Assembly (NCBI GenBank): GCA_000432995.1
Contig: HF972683.1
Coordinates: 2,846 to 16,262, forward strand
Direction of reading: 5' to 3'
Length of the DNA: 13,417 nucleotides
Source: Clostridium sp. CAG:1013
Lineage (GTDB): Bacteria; Bacillota; Clostridia; Oscillospirales; Acutalibacteraceae
The notes under the pieces were generated by a model that was given only the letters and a program-made list of their open reading frames with translations, was not told the DNA's origin and searched no databases. Below, in pieces: positions 1 through 6,579 of the stretch; position 1 is the first letter of the stretch, and the number at the start of each line of letters is the position of its first letter. The translations under genes and the position numbers were made by a program.

Positions 1-663
1 GCCGGCCATATCCGCCCCGGCCTCCATGGCCGACATGGGCAGCTGGTCGCTGAAATAGAAGTGGGTGCCGTGGGCCTCGTCCGCCAGGCAGAGCATGCCG
101 TGTTCGTGGGCCATTTGGGCGATAGCTTTCAAATCGGAACAGATGCCGTAATAGGTGGGGTTGTTCACCAGCACCGCCTTTGCGTTGGGGTGCTTCTTGA
201 TGGCCATCTCCACGTCCTCCCGGCGCATGCCCAGGGGAATCCCCAGCCGGTCGTCACAGGCCGGGTCCACGTACACGGGCACCGCCCCGCACAGCACCAT
301 GGCTCCCATGACACTGCGGTGGACGTTCCGGGGAAGGATGATCTTCTCCCCTCTCTTGGCCACGGAAAGGATCATGGCCTGGACCGCGGAGGTAGTGCCT
401 CCCACCATCAAAAAAGCGTGGGCCGCGCCAAAGGCTTCCGCCGCCAGCTCCTCCGCCTCCCGAATCACCGATACGGGATGGCACAGGTTGTCCAAAGGCT
501 TCATGGAGTTCACGTCCATGCGGACGCACTGTTCTCCCAAAAGGGCCGCCAGTTCCGGGTTGCCCCGTCCCCGCTTGTGGCCCGGCACGTCGAAGGGCAC
601 TACTCTCCGGCGCTCGAATTCCCGCAGCGCCTCGTAAATAGGCGCCCGTTCCTGTGAAAGCAT
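1..663 (-). CDS. Orn/Lys/Arg decarboxylase, fold-type-I PLP enzyme (5' part; runs off the left edge)
   Basis: Only the first 221 codons are in the window. The N-terminus (MLSQERAPIYEAL) and the motif PGHKRGRG at residues 27-34 are typical of the Bacillus SpeA/Cad-type basic amino acid decarboxylases (usually about 480 residues). Later markers of the PLP fold are HRSVMGAM (about 116-123), NPTYYG (about 168-173) and DEAHGTHF (about 195-202), in which the Asp contacts the PLP ring. The Schiff-base lysine would lie beyond the window edge. The start at 663 is set by GGGGGAG about 5 bases upstream. It follows speD by 14 bases, so the two are probably co-transcribed. That context favours arginine decarboxylase (agmatine for putrescine/spermidine synthesis) over lysine or ornithine decarboxylase, but substrate cannot be read from this fragment. 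A minor start-coordinate uncertainty is unlikely. Confidence 0.9.
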   Translation of the reverse strand, partial: MLSQERAPIYEALREFERRRVVPFDVPGHKRGRGNPELAALLGEQCVRMDVNSMKPLDNLCHPVSVIREAEELAAEAFGAAHAFLMVGGTTSAVQAMILSVAKRGEKIILPRNVHRSVMGAMVLCGAVPVYVDPACDDRLGIPLGMRREDVEMAIKKHPNAKAVLVNNPTYYGICSDLKAIAQMAHEHGMLCLADEAHGTHFYFSDQLPMSAMEAGADMAG

Positions 664-677
664 GTCTCTCCCCCTTT

Positions 678-1436
678 TCAATAGATGTTCCTGCCGCTGA
701 AGATCTCAATCATTTCCCGGCGCAGGTTCTGCATGATCTCCAGCCGCACCCGGGGAGGCAGCTCGTACACGTCGGTATTGAACAGGTAATTCTGTAAGTC
801 GATGTCCTTCACCATCATCTTGGTGTGGAACAGGTTGGCTTCGTACACGTTGATATCCACCGCGTCGTAACGGCGCAGTGTATCGGGATCAATATAGTTC
901 TGGATGGAGGCCACCTCGTGGTCCAGGAACAGCTTTTTCCCGTCCAGGTCACGGGTGAAGCCCCGGACCCGGTAATCCATCACGATAATGTCGGAATCGA
1001 AAGAGCCGATCAGATAGTCCAGGGTGGACAGAGGGGTGATCTCACCGCAGGTGGCCACGTCGATATCCACCCGGAAGGTGGCAAGGCAAGTCTCCGGATG
1101 ATACTCCGGATAAGTGTGCACCGTCACATGACTCTTGTCCAGGTGGGCCAGCTGAGTCTCCCCCGCCGGGATCATGGAACCCTCGGCGATGAGAATGGTG
1201 ACGGACGCCCCCTGGGGATCGTAATCCTGCCGGGCGATGTTCAGCACCTTGGCGCCGATCTTTTCCGTCAGGGTAGTGAGGATATTGGTGAGCCGCTCAG
1301 AGTTGTACTGCTCGTCGATGTAGGCGATATAATCCCGCTGCTCCCGGGGCGTTTTAGCGTAACAAACGTCGTAAATATTAAAGCTGAGAGCTTTTGTCAA
1401 GTTGTTAAATCCGTAGAGCTTCAATTTTTCTCCCAT
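678..1436 (-). CDS. speD: S-adenosylmethionine decarboxylase proenzyme (long, E. coli-like form)
   Basis: A 252-residue pyruvoyl enzyme that decarboxylates AdoMet to give the aminopropyl donor for spermidine synthesis. The diagnostic stretch DKSHVTVHTYPE lies at residues 100-111. Ser102 is the expected self-cleavage serine that becomes the pyruvoyl group, in the same Lys-Ser-His context as the E. coli enzyme. The length is close to the roughly 264-residue E. coli class and about twice the short Bacillus/archaeal form. The start at 1436 is chosen because AAAGGGG sits about 9 bases upstream and the protein begins MGEKLKLYGFNNL. The reading frame stays open for another 62 codons upstream, but those cross a terminator hairpin and a promoter and should not be included. 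A decarboxylase gene follows 14 bases downstream. Expression is probably controlled by the structured leader described separately. Confidence 0.95.
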   Translation of the reverse strand: MGEKLKLYGFNNLTKALSFNIYDVCYAKTPREQRDYIAYIDEQYNSERLTNILTTLTEKIGAKVLNIARQDYDPQGASVTILIAEGSMIPAGETQLAHLDKSHVTVHTYPEYHPETCLATFRVDIDVATCGEITPLSTLDYLIGSFDSDIIVMDYRVRGFTRDLDGKKLFLDHEVASIQNYIDPDTLRRYDAVDINVYEANLFHTKMMVKDIDLQNYLFNTDVYELPPRVRLEIMQNLRREMIEIFSGRNIY

Positions 1437-1606
1437 ACCCCAAACCCCTTTGAGTGAAGTAGTAAATAAAAAAGCGGTGCGCTCAAAACGCACCGCTTGC
1501 AAAGTCCATGGTATTTTTAGAAAGCGCCCGGGAACAAACCCCGCTTTTTCCCCTGTTTCCCTAGGCAGGGGCCGCGGAGGGCATCCTTCTGGTTTCCAGT
1601 GCAAAT
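1437..1606 (-). promoter_or_regulatory. Structured speD 5' leader ending in a terminator (candidate riboswitch or attenuator)
   Basis: About 170 nt lie between the predicted start of transcription (about 1606) and the speD ATG. In RNA sense they contain a small CUGG/CCAG hairpin with an AAA loop; a helix CUCCGC (1579-1574) with GCGGGG (1544-1539), enclosing CCCCUG (1571-1566) with CAGGGG (1555-1550); a possible outer GCCC/GGGC pairing; and a closing helix UUGCA (1604-1600) with UGCAA (1501-1497). The 3' arm of that closing helix shares two bases with the base of the strong terminator at 1472-1498, so folding of the leader could affect termination. I cannot match it to a riboswitch class from memory. 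Structure and position are seen in the sequence; the sensing role is inference. Confidence 0.5.
1464..1498 (-). terminator. Intrinsic terminator inside the speD leader
   Basis: On the minus strand a perfect 10-bp stem, AAGCGGTGCG (1498-1489) with CGCACCGCTT (1481-1472), has a 7-base loop and is followed by TTTTTT and an A/T tract. It ends about 28 bases before the speD start codon and lies after the nearest promoter. It therefore cannot be the end of another gene's transcript alone and must affect speD expression. Confidence 0.85.
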
Positions 1607-1612
1607 ACTCAC

Positions 1613-1641
1613 TTTGTACCACGCTTATTGACCTTTTACAA
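1613..1641 (-). promoter_or_regulatory. Promoter of speD
   Basis: On the minus strand, -35 TTGTAA (1641-1636), a 17-base spacer and -10 TACAAA (1618-1613), preceded by TGG, which forms an extended -10 (TGn). Predicted transcription starts near 1606, giving the roughly 170-nt leader. A near-palindrome at 1666-1687 lies just upstream. Confidence 0.6.
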
Positions 1642-1665
1642 GTTGATGCGCAGCAAATGCGCCGG

Positions 1666-1687
1666 TTATAAAGTGACCAACTTATAA
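1666..1687. repeat. 22-bp imperfect palindrome upstream of the speD promoter
   Basis: TTATAAAGT and AACTTATAA flank a 4-base GACC centre, with TTATAA at both outer edges. It lies 25 bases upstream of the speD -35 box and directly after the putative end of the upstream small RNA. It could be an operator, or simply the A/T-rich tail of that RNA's terminator. Confidence 0.35.
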
Positions 1688-1857
1688 AATTGAGCTTCTA
1701 ACTCAATCAATAACGACGAACCCAGCGGCGTTCCCATTCTGACGCTGCCCTTCGTCCTTCGGCGATCGACCCGGCTGTCCGTATGGCCTTGACCCAGCGC
1801 TCTGGGTGGTCTAAAAGAAGATATTTGCATGGAGCTTTTCAGGACTATCCCATGACA
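1684..1857 (-). ncRNA. Structured RNA of unknown class, about 170 nt, with its own promoter
   Basis: A consensus promoter at 1863-1891 would start a transcript near 1856 in a stretch with no plausible gene. In RNA sense the region has a perfect hairpin ACCCAG-AGCG-CUGGGU (1807-1792) and a two-part hairpin, GACGAA with UUCGUC (1756-1715) enclosing CAGCG with CGCUG. At the 3' end a weak terminator-like hairpin, ATTGAG/CTCAAT (1707-1689), is followed by TTTTAT. The second CUGGGU copy (in CGCUGGGUUCGUC) can also pair with the first ACCCAG, giving a mutually exclusive long-range helix. Its size and layout would fit a free-standing small RNA such as a 6S-like RNA, or the first part of a longer speD leader. 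I could not assign a family. Confidence 0.5.
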
Positions 1858-1862
1858 AGTTA

Positions 1863-1891
1863 AGTATATCGGGAAACCTGTCGATTGTCAA
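1863..1891 (-). promoter_or_regulatory. Consensus sigma-A promoter of the structured RNA
   Basis: On the minus strand, -35 TTGACA (1891-1886), exactly 17 bases, then -10 TATACT (1868-1863). It lies 18 bases after the DUF4317 stop codon and has no open reading frame with a ribosome binding site directly after it, which argues for an RNA gene or long leader. Confidence 0.8.
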
Positions 1892-1909
1892 GCCGTAGAT
1901 TTCTGGAAC

Positions 1910-3046
1910 TCACTCCTCCGTCAGCCGGATAGGCACGCCGTTTACCTCCACGCCTCCCTCGGCTCGGATGAGAATATACCCCGCCCCGTCGATGATCCTG
2001 GTCTCCACCAGGTCGGCCCGTTCCGGGTTGACCTTGATGGTCACGTCGGGGGTGCACACCTCGAATTTCTTCTTGTCCACCAAGTTCTGAGGGCAGACCC
2101 GGGCGTCTACGCCGAACTCCTCCTCGAACCGCTGGGCAAAGGCTTCCCTATGTTCTTCTTCCACCCCGCTGGCGGAGAGCACCAGCTCCAAAGCGCCTTT
2201 GGACAGCACCAAAGGCTCCGGATCCTTGTTTTCCTTGTGCTCTTCGATCATGTTCACAATCTGCCCCTGCACCGACTGCATCACTTCCATGTTACAGTCA
2301 CTTTCCAGGGTCTCTGTCAGCAAGGACTGGAAAGTCTCCTTCTGGGTGTCTGCGGGAGGGGGAAGCTCCCGGTGAAATAGAGCGTCCACCAGCTCCTGGT
2401 GGCTCTCGGCGGTGTTTTTGGTGTAGTACAAAGTCTCGTACAGGTTGGCGCACCGATCGTCAAAGGCGGGGAAAAGAAATCCCGCTTCCGGAGGAGACAC
2501 CACCCAGTCCACATCCCGGTTGCGGAACAGGTTTTCGGGAATGTGGTAGCTGAGCACCGGCTTGGTCTGCTTTACCGGACACAGGCTGCACAGAATGTAG
2601 GAGTACACCGTGTCGGAAGCGTCCTCCAAAGTGCCCCCGTCCTTTCCCCGGAAGGGCACGTCGTAGGAATCGTAAGCCAAGAGGATCAGGTATCCTCCTT
2701 CCAGCCGGAAGCTCTCCGCCACCTGCTGGAAAAAGGCCGCCACCGCTTCCTCGTTCCGCAGTTCCGAATCCCGCAGCTCCATCAGCAGCTTGTGCTCGGG
2801 GCTGTCCACCACCTGGGAGGTGGAAAAAGACAGGTTGATCAGGTTCCGCCCCAATCCACCGGACAGGGTCCGCCGCAGGAGGGAAAGCAGGTTCTCCCCC
2901 TCCTCCTGGGGCATCAGTGCCAGGGACTGGTCAAACTGGGAGACGATCTCTCCCTGCTCGCTGACATAGCACCCCCGCACATGGGTGACGCTGCTTTTTT
3001 CCGGCCGGAACCGGCGGCGGATCTCCGCCACTTCTTTTTCGTTCAT
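1910..3046 (-). CDS. DUF4317 family protein
   Basis: A 378-residue protein recognised from its opening MNEKEVAEIRRRFRPEKSSVTHVRG, followed by GCYV, typical of the DUF4317 family common in Clostridia; no biochemical role is established as far as I know. It has no signal peptide or membrane segment, so it is probably cytosolic. The middle (about 95-190) is rich in aromatic residues and includes a CSLCPVKQTKP segment. The C-terminal third is Glu-rich and ends in a short predicted beta domain. The start at 3046 is supported by GGAGGAG about 6 bases upstream. It is transcribed from its own promoter just after the kinase terminator and so is probably monocistronic. The consensus promoter for the structured RNA follows its stop immediately. 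Confidence 0.9.
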   Translation of the reverse strand: MNEKEVAEIRRRFRPEKSSVTHVRGCYVSEQGEIVSQFDQSLALMPQEEGENLLSLLRRTLSGGLGRNLINLSFSTSQVVDSPEHKLLMELRDSELRNEEAVAAFFQQVAESFRLEGGYLILLAYDSYDVPFRGKDGGTLEDASDTVYSYILCSLCPVKQTKPVLSYHIPENLFRNRDVDWVVSPPEAGFLFPAFDDRCANLYETLYYTKNTAESHQELVDALFHRELPPPADTQKETFQSLLTETLESDCNMEVMQSVQGQIVNMIEEHKENKDPEPLVLSKGALELVLSASGVEEEHREAFAQRFEEEFGVDARVCPQNLVDKKKFEVCTPDVTIKVNPERADLVETRIIDGAGYILIRAEGGVEVNGVPIRLTEE

Positions 3047-3078
3047 GGGATCTCCTCCTTTTTGACGCGATGGCTTTC

Positions 3079-3107
3079 ATTATACTCCAAACGGAAACTC
3101 TCCGCAA
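3079..3107 (-). promoter_or_regulatory. Promoter of the DUF4317 gene
   Basis: On the minus strand, -35 TTGCGG (3107-3102), a 17-base spacer and a perfect -10 TATAAT (3084-3079). It starts right at the end of the kinase terminator's T-run, so the two genes are transcriptionally separate. Confidence 0.7.
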
Positions 3108-3136
3108 GAAAAAAGGCTCCCCCGCAGGAGAGCCTC
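3107..3136 (-). terminator. Intrinsic terminator of the FGGY kinase gene
   Basis: On the minus strand AGGCTCTCC pairs with GGGGAGCCT (one G/T pair) around a TGCG loop (3135-3114), followed by TTTTTT. It lies 20 bases after the kinase stop codon. Confidence 0.85.
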
Positions 3137-3154
3137 TTTCAGATGCTTCTAATT

Positions 3155-4753
3155 TTATTTCAGCGCTTCCCCAGCGGCCTTTTCCGCAGCCAGACCAGCC
3201 TTGTAACGCTGGATGTACCGGCCAAAGCCTTCCTGATCCTCGGCCTTGGGCGCTACGCAGTCGCCTGCCGCGCCGGCGAACACCTTCTGCTCCAGATAAT
3301 CCGCCAGGGTCTCGCCCTCCTGACGGTTCTTCCGGTAAGCAGCCAGCAGGGCCATACCCCAGGGACCGCCCTCGCCTGCGGTCTCCATAACGGCTACCGG
3401 CACGCCCAGAGCGCCCGCCAGCAGCTGCTGGCCCACACCCTTGGTCTTGAACAAACCACCGTGGCCGTAGAGCTTGTCCACTTCCACCTTTTCTTCCCAC
3501 AGGATATCCATGCCGATCTGCAGGGTAGCCATAGCGGCGTACAGCTGGGCCCGCATGAAGTTACCCAGGGTCAGCTTGTTCTCCGGCTGGCGCACCAGCA
3601 TGGGACGGCCTTCCTCCAGGCCGGTGACAGGCTCACCGGAGTAGCAGTTGTAGCTCACCAGACCGCCGCAATCGGTATCGCCCTCAAGGGCCTTGAAGTA
3701 CAGCAGGTCGTACAGCTCCGATTTCTTCAGCTTGGTGCCGGCGGCTTCCAGCAGTTGATCAAACAGCCGCACCCAAGCGTCCAGGTCGGAAGTGCAGGTA
3801 TTCACATGGACCATGGCCACCGGCATGCCGTCGGGGGTGGTCACCATGTCGATCTCGGGATACACTTTGGAAAGAGGACGCTCCAGCACCACCATGGCGA
3901 ACACGGAAGTACCGGCGGACACGTTGCCCGTCCGGACCCGGACGCTGTTGGTGGCCACCATGCCCGTGCCCGCGTCGCCTTCAGGGGGACACAGGGGCAC
4001 ACCGGGCTCCAGGGTACCGGTGGGATCCAGCAGCTTGGCGCCTTCCGCAGTAAGGCATCCAGCCTCGCCGCCGGCGGGCACCACCTTGGGCAGGATGTCC
4101 ATCAGCTTCCAAGGCAGGTGTTTATCCTCTACCAGCTTGTCGAATTTCTCCACCATGGCCATATCAAAGCCAGCAGCATTGCTGTCGATGGGGAACACGC
4201 CGGAGGCTTCGCCAGTACCCAGCACCTTTTCGCCGGTGAGTTTCCAATGAATGTATCCAGCCAGAGTGGTGAGATAGTCGATCTTATCCACATGGGCCTC
4301 GCCCAGACGGATGGCCCGGTACAGGTGGGCGATACTCCACCGCTGAGGAATGTTGAAGCCCAGAAGCTCCGTGAGCTCAGCAGCTTCTGTCTCGGTGATG
4401 GTGTTCCGCCAGGTGCGGAACTCGCAGAGCTGTTCCCCATTCTTGTCGAAGGGGAGATAGCCGTGCATCATGGCAGAGAAGCCCAGAGCGCCCAGACGCT
4501 TCAAAGGCTCGCCGTACTTCTCCTGCACCTCCTGGGCCATTTGAGCGTAAGCGCTTTGGATGCCCTTCCAGGCCTGCTCCATAGAGTATGTCCACACGCC
4601 GTCTTTCAGGCTGTTCTCCCAGTCGAAGGCGCCGGACGCGATGGGAGCGTGATCGGGCCCGATGAGCACTGCCTTGATCCGGGTGGAACCCAGTTCGATG
4701 CCCAGCACAGCCTGGCCCTGGCGTACTGCCTCTTTGATCTCTTCAAATTTCAT
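3155..4753 (-). CDS. FGGY-family carbohydrate kinase (xylulokinase/ribulokinase-like)
   Basis: A 532-residue ATP-dependent sugar kinase with the two-domain actin-like fold of the FGGY family. Visible landmarks are the phosphate-1 loop GIELGSTRIKAVLI (18-31), GFSAMMHGYLPFD (91-103), the sugar-contact stretch FRTWRNT (112-118), PEGDAGTG (257-264), in which Asp260 fits the catalytic base, phosphate-2 GNVSAGTSVFA (277-287), and the adenosine segment HGGLF followed by ETAGEGGPWGMALLAAY (457-473). Length matches pentulose kinases. The exact sugar cannot be fixed from sequence alone; L-ribulose or D-xylulose are the likeliest. An AraR-like palindrome in the promoter region favours arabinose/pentose control. 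GGGAGG lies about 10 bases before the start. The gene stands alone, with a terminator after it and a divergent gene upstream. Confidence 0.88.
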   Translation of the reverse strand: MKFEEIKEAVRQGQAVLGIELGSTRIKAVLIGPDHAPIASGAFDWENSLKDGVWTYSMEQAWKGIQSAYAQMAQEVQEKYGEPLKRLGALGFSAMMHGYLPFDKNGEQLCEFRTWRNTITETEAAELTELLGFNIPQRWSIAHLYRAIRLGEAHVDKIDYLTTLAGYIHWKLTGEKVLGTGEASGVFPIDSNAAGFDMAMVEKFDKLVEDKHLPWKLMDILPKVVPAGGEAGCLTAEGAKLLDPTGTLEPGVPLCPPEGDAGTGMVATNSVRVRTGNVSAGTSVFAMVVLERPLSKVYPEIDMVTTPDGMPVAMVHVNTCTSDLDAWVRLFDQLLEAAGTKLKKSELYDLLYFKALEGDTDCGGLVSYNCYSGEPVTGLEEGRPMLVRQPENKLTLGNFMRAQLYAAMATLQIGMDILWEEKVEVDKLYGHGGLFKTKGVGQQLLAGALGVPVAVMETAGEGGPWGMALLAAYRKNRQEGETLADYLEQKVFAGAAGDCVAPKAEDQEGFGRYIQRYKAGLAAEKAAGEALK

Positions 4754-4783
4754 AGTCGAAACGACCTCCCGTAGTCAAATAAA

Positions 4784-4798
4784 CTGGTACGTACATAT
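4784..4798. promoter_or_regulatory. AraR-like palindromic operator upstream of the FGGY kinase
   Basis: The core GTACGTAC (4787-4794) is a perfect 8-bp palindrome. In wider context it matches TTGTACGTACAA, the core I recall for the Bacillus arabinose repressor AraR, at 10 of 12 positions. It lies about 33 bases upstream of the kinase start codon, where a repressor would block initiation or elongation. Presence of the palindrome is seen; identity of the regulator is inferred. Confidence 0.45.
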
Positions 4799-4893
4799 TA
4801 CCATACTCTGTTCCATTTTGCACCTGTTTTCCCCGCTTTGGTGAAAAATTTTCAGGAAGCCTTTCCCGGTAAGTTATTTTCTTCTTCCCCGCC

Positions 4894-4922
4894 TTGTCGC
4901 GGCGGTCGGAATCTGCTATAAT
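4894..4922 (+). promoter_or_regulatory. Promoter of the DUF1846 gene
   Basis: -35 TTGTCG (4894-4899), a 17-base spacer and a perfect -10 TATAAT (4917-4922), preceded by TGC (extended -10). It is oriented toward the DUF1846 gene, about 65 bases before its start. The opposite strand carries the divergent kinase promoter region. Confidence 0.8.
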
Positions 4923-4986
4923 AAGGTACAGGCGCGGATACCGCGTCTGTTTTTCTTGAAAGAACACTATGAGCGGGGGAATGGGC

Positions 4987-6477
4987 ATGGGGAACAACAT
5001 CGGTTTTGACAACGAAAAATACCTGCGGATGCAGTCGGAGAAGATCCGGGAACGCATCCAGATGTTCGGAGGCAAGCTCTACCTGGAATTCGGCGGCAAG
5101 CTGTTTGACGACTACCACGCTTCCCGGGTTCTGCCTGGCTTCAAGCCGGACAGCAAGGTGAACATGCTGCTTCAATTAAAAGATCAGGCGGAGATCGTCA
5201 TCGTCATCAACGCTTCGGACATTGAGAAGAACAAGGTCCGGGGCGATCTGGGCATCACCTATGACGTGGACGTGCTGCGGCTCATCGACGCTTTCCGGGG
5301 CATCGGCCTGTACGTGGGCAGCGTGGTGCTGACTCAGTTCTCCGCACAGCCCGCCGCCGAGGCTTTCCAGAATCGTCTGGAGGCCCTGGGCGTGAAGGTG
5401 TTCCGGCACTACACCATTTCCGGTTACCCCTCTAATATTCCCTTCATCGTCAGCGACGAAGGCTTTGGCAAAAACGAATATGTGGAGACCAGCCGCAGCC
5501 TGGTAGTGGTCACCGCTCCCGGCCCCGGCAGCGGCAAAATGGCCACCTGCCTCTCCCAGCTTTACCACGAGTACAAGCGAGGCGTGAAGGCCGGCTACGC
5601 CAAGTTCGAGACTTTCCCCATTTGGAACCTGGCCCTGAATCACCCGGTGAACCTGGCCTACGAGGCCGCCACCGCGGATTTGAACGACGTGAATATGATC
5701 GACCCCTTCCATCTGGAAGCCTACGGGGAGACCGCGGTCAACTATAACCGTGACGTGGAAGTGTTCCCGGTGCTCAACGCCATGCTGGAAAAGATCGCCG
5801 GGGAGTCCCCCTACAAATCCCCCACGGATATGGGCGTAAACATGGCGGGCAACTGCATCGTGGATGACGAAGTCTGCTGCCAGGCCGCCTGCCAGGAGAT
5901 CATCCGCCGGTACTACAACGCCCTGTGCGACCAGCGTCAGGAAGGCGCTCTCACCGGGGACGAAGTCTACAAAGTGGAACTGCTGATGAACAAGGCGGGC
6001 GTCTCTCCGGAGGACCGTCCTGTCATCGCCCCGGCCCTCAAACGGGCGGAAGAGACCGGTTTGCCCGCGGCGGCCATCCAGCTGCCTGACGGACGGATCG
6101 TCACAGGCAAAACTTCTCCCTTGCTGGGAGCCTCCTCTGCGGCGCTGCTCAACGCCTTGAAGGCGCTGGGAGGCATCCAGAAGGATATCCACCTGATCTC
6201 CCCCATCATCATCGAGCCTATCCAGAAGCTGAAAACCACCCATCTGGGCAGCGTGAATCCCCGGCTACACACCGATGAGATCCTCTTGGCTCTGTCCATC
6301 TGCGCGGCCACCAATCCCACCGCGGAGCTGGCCATGCAGCAGCTTCCCAAGCTGCGGGGCAGTGAGGTTCACTCCACAGTGATCCTTTCCCACGTGGACG
6401 AGGATACCTTCCGGCGGCTGGGCGTGAACCTGACTTGCGAACCCCAGTACCAGTCCAAAAAGCTGTACCACAAGTGA
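4987..6477 (+). CDS. DUF1846 domain-containing protein
   Basis: A 496-residue protein matching the DUF1846 family, widespread in Firmicutes, structurally characterised but without a settled function to my knowledge. The conserved N-terminus GFDNEKYLRMQSEKIRERI sits at residues 5-23. A nucleotide-binding-like loop APGPGSGKMATCLSQLY lies at about 177-193, with the Gly-Ser-Gly-Lys element resembling a Walker A loop. Further family-like stretches are FETFPIWNLALNHPVNLAYEAATADL and the C-terminal HSTVILSHVDEDTFRRLGV. No signal peptide or membrane helix is seen. Three in-frame ATGs exist (4969, 4981, 4987); 4987 is preferred because GGGGGA lies 6 bases before it, whereas 4969 has only a weak GAAAGA. 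If 4969 is used the protein gains MSGGMG. It has its own extended -10 promoter and a strong terminator, so it is probably monocistronic. Confidence 0.92.
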   Translation: MGNNIGFDNEKYLRMQSEKIRERIQMFGGKLYLEFGGKLFDDYHASRVLPGFKPDSKVNMLLQLKDQAEIVIVINASDIEKNKVRGDLGITYDVDVLRLIDAFRGIGLYVGSVVLTQFSAQPAAEAFQNRLEALGVKVFRHYTISGYPSNIPFIVSDEGFGKNEYVETSRSLVVVTAPGPGSGKMATCLSQLYHEYKRGVKAGYAKFETFPIWNLALNHPVNLAYEAATADLNDVNMIDPFHLEAYGETAVNYNRDVEVFPVLNAMLEKIAGESPYKSPTDMGVNMAGNCIVDDEVCCQAACQEIIRRYYNALCDQRQEGALTGDEVYKVELLMNKAGVSPEDRPVIAPALKRAEETGLPAAAIQLPDGRIVTGKTSPLLGASSAALLNALKALGGIQKDIHLISPIIIEPIQKLKTTHLGSVNPRLHTDEILLALSICAATNPTAELAMQQLPKLRGSEVHSTVILSHVDEDTFRRLGVNLTCEPQYQSKKLYHK

Positions 6478-6484
6478 TCCCTAT

Positions 6485-6559
6485 GTTATAGAAACCCGAA
6501 GGCGGCCAAAAAAGGCCGCCTTTTTTGCAACCAAAAGGCGGCCTTTCGGGTTCTTATAG
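6485..6559. repeat. Nested inverted repeats with three alternative hairpins
   Basis: Three copies of a GGCGGCC/GGCCGCC unit lie in a row. The first and second form the terminator. The second and third form a longer perfect 14-bp stem, AAAGGCCGCCTTTT (6509-6522) with AAAAGGCGGCCTTT (6533-6546), which on the opposite strand is followed by TTTTTT. AACCCGAA (6493-6500) and TTCGGGTT (6545-6552), within a wider near-repeat beginning and ending TATA, can enclose the block. The inner stems exclude one another. Confidence 0.75.
6499..6526 (+). terminator. Intrinsic terminator of the DUF1846 gene
   Basis: AAGGCGGCC and GGCCGCCTT form a GC-rich stem around an A-rich loop, followed by TTTTTT. It starts about 20 bases after the stop codon. 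It is part of the larger nested inverted-repeat block listed separately. Confidence 0.85.
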
Positions 6560-6579
6560 ACGGAGGGACAAAGGAGGGG

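Noticed and set aside
1437..1622. 62-codon N-terminal extension of speD starting at an ATG at 1622
   Set aside because: It would begin inside the -10 promoter element, cross a strong terminator hairpin and lacks a ribosome binding site; the family N-terminus begins at the internal ATG (1436).
1690..1856. Lysine riboswitch identity for the structured RNA
   Set aside because: CGCCGAAG and a CUGGG element recall parts of the lysine aptamer, but the conserved AGGUGC start, the AGUA element and the closing helix are absent.
1690..1856. 6S RNA as a firm assignment
   Set aside because: Size, promoter and terminator fit and an AGUCCUGA start is suggestive, but I could not draw the long closing stem with a central bubble, so it is kept as a possibility only.
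2399..4774. Very long open frame on the plus strand opposite the DUF4317 and kinase genes
   Set aside because: It is a codon-bias shadow of high-GC minus-strand genes; the translation is rich in His, Gly and Gln with no domain, and it crosses a real terminator and promoters.
6560..6579. Self-regulated ECF promoter directly before the sigma factor gene
   Set aside because: TATAGA is near the right place but there is no -35 at a suitable distance, and no clear AAC/CGT ECF motif pair could be supported.
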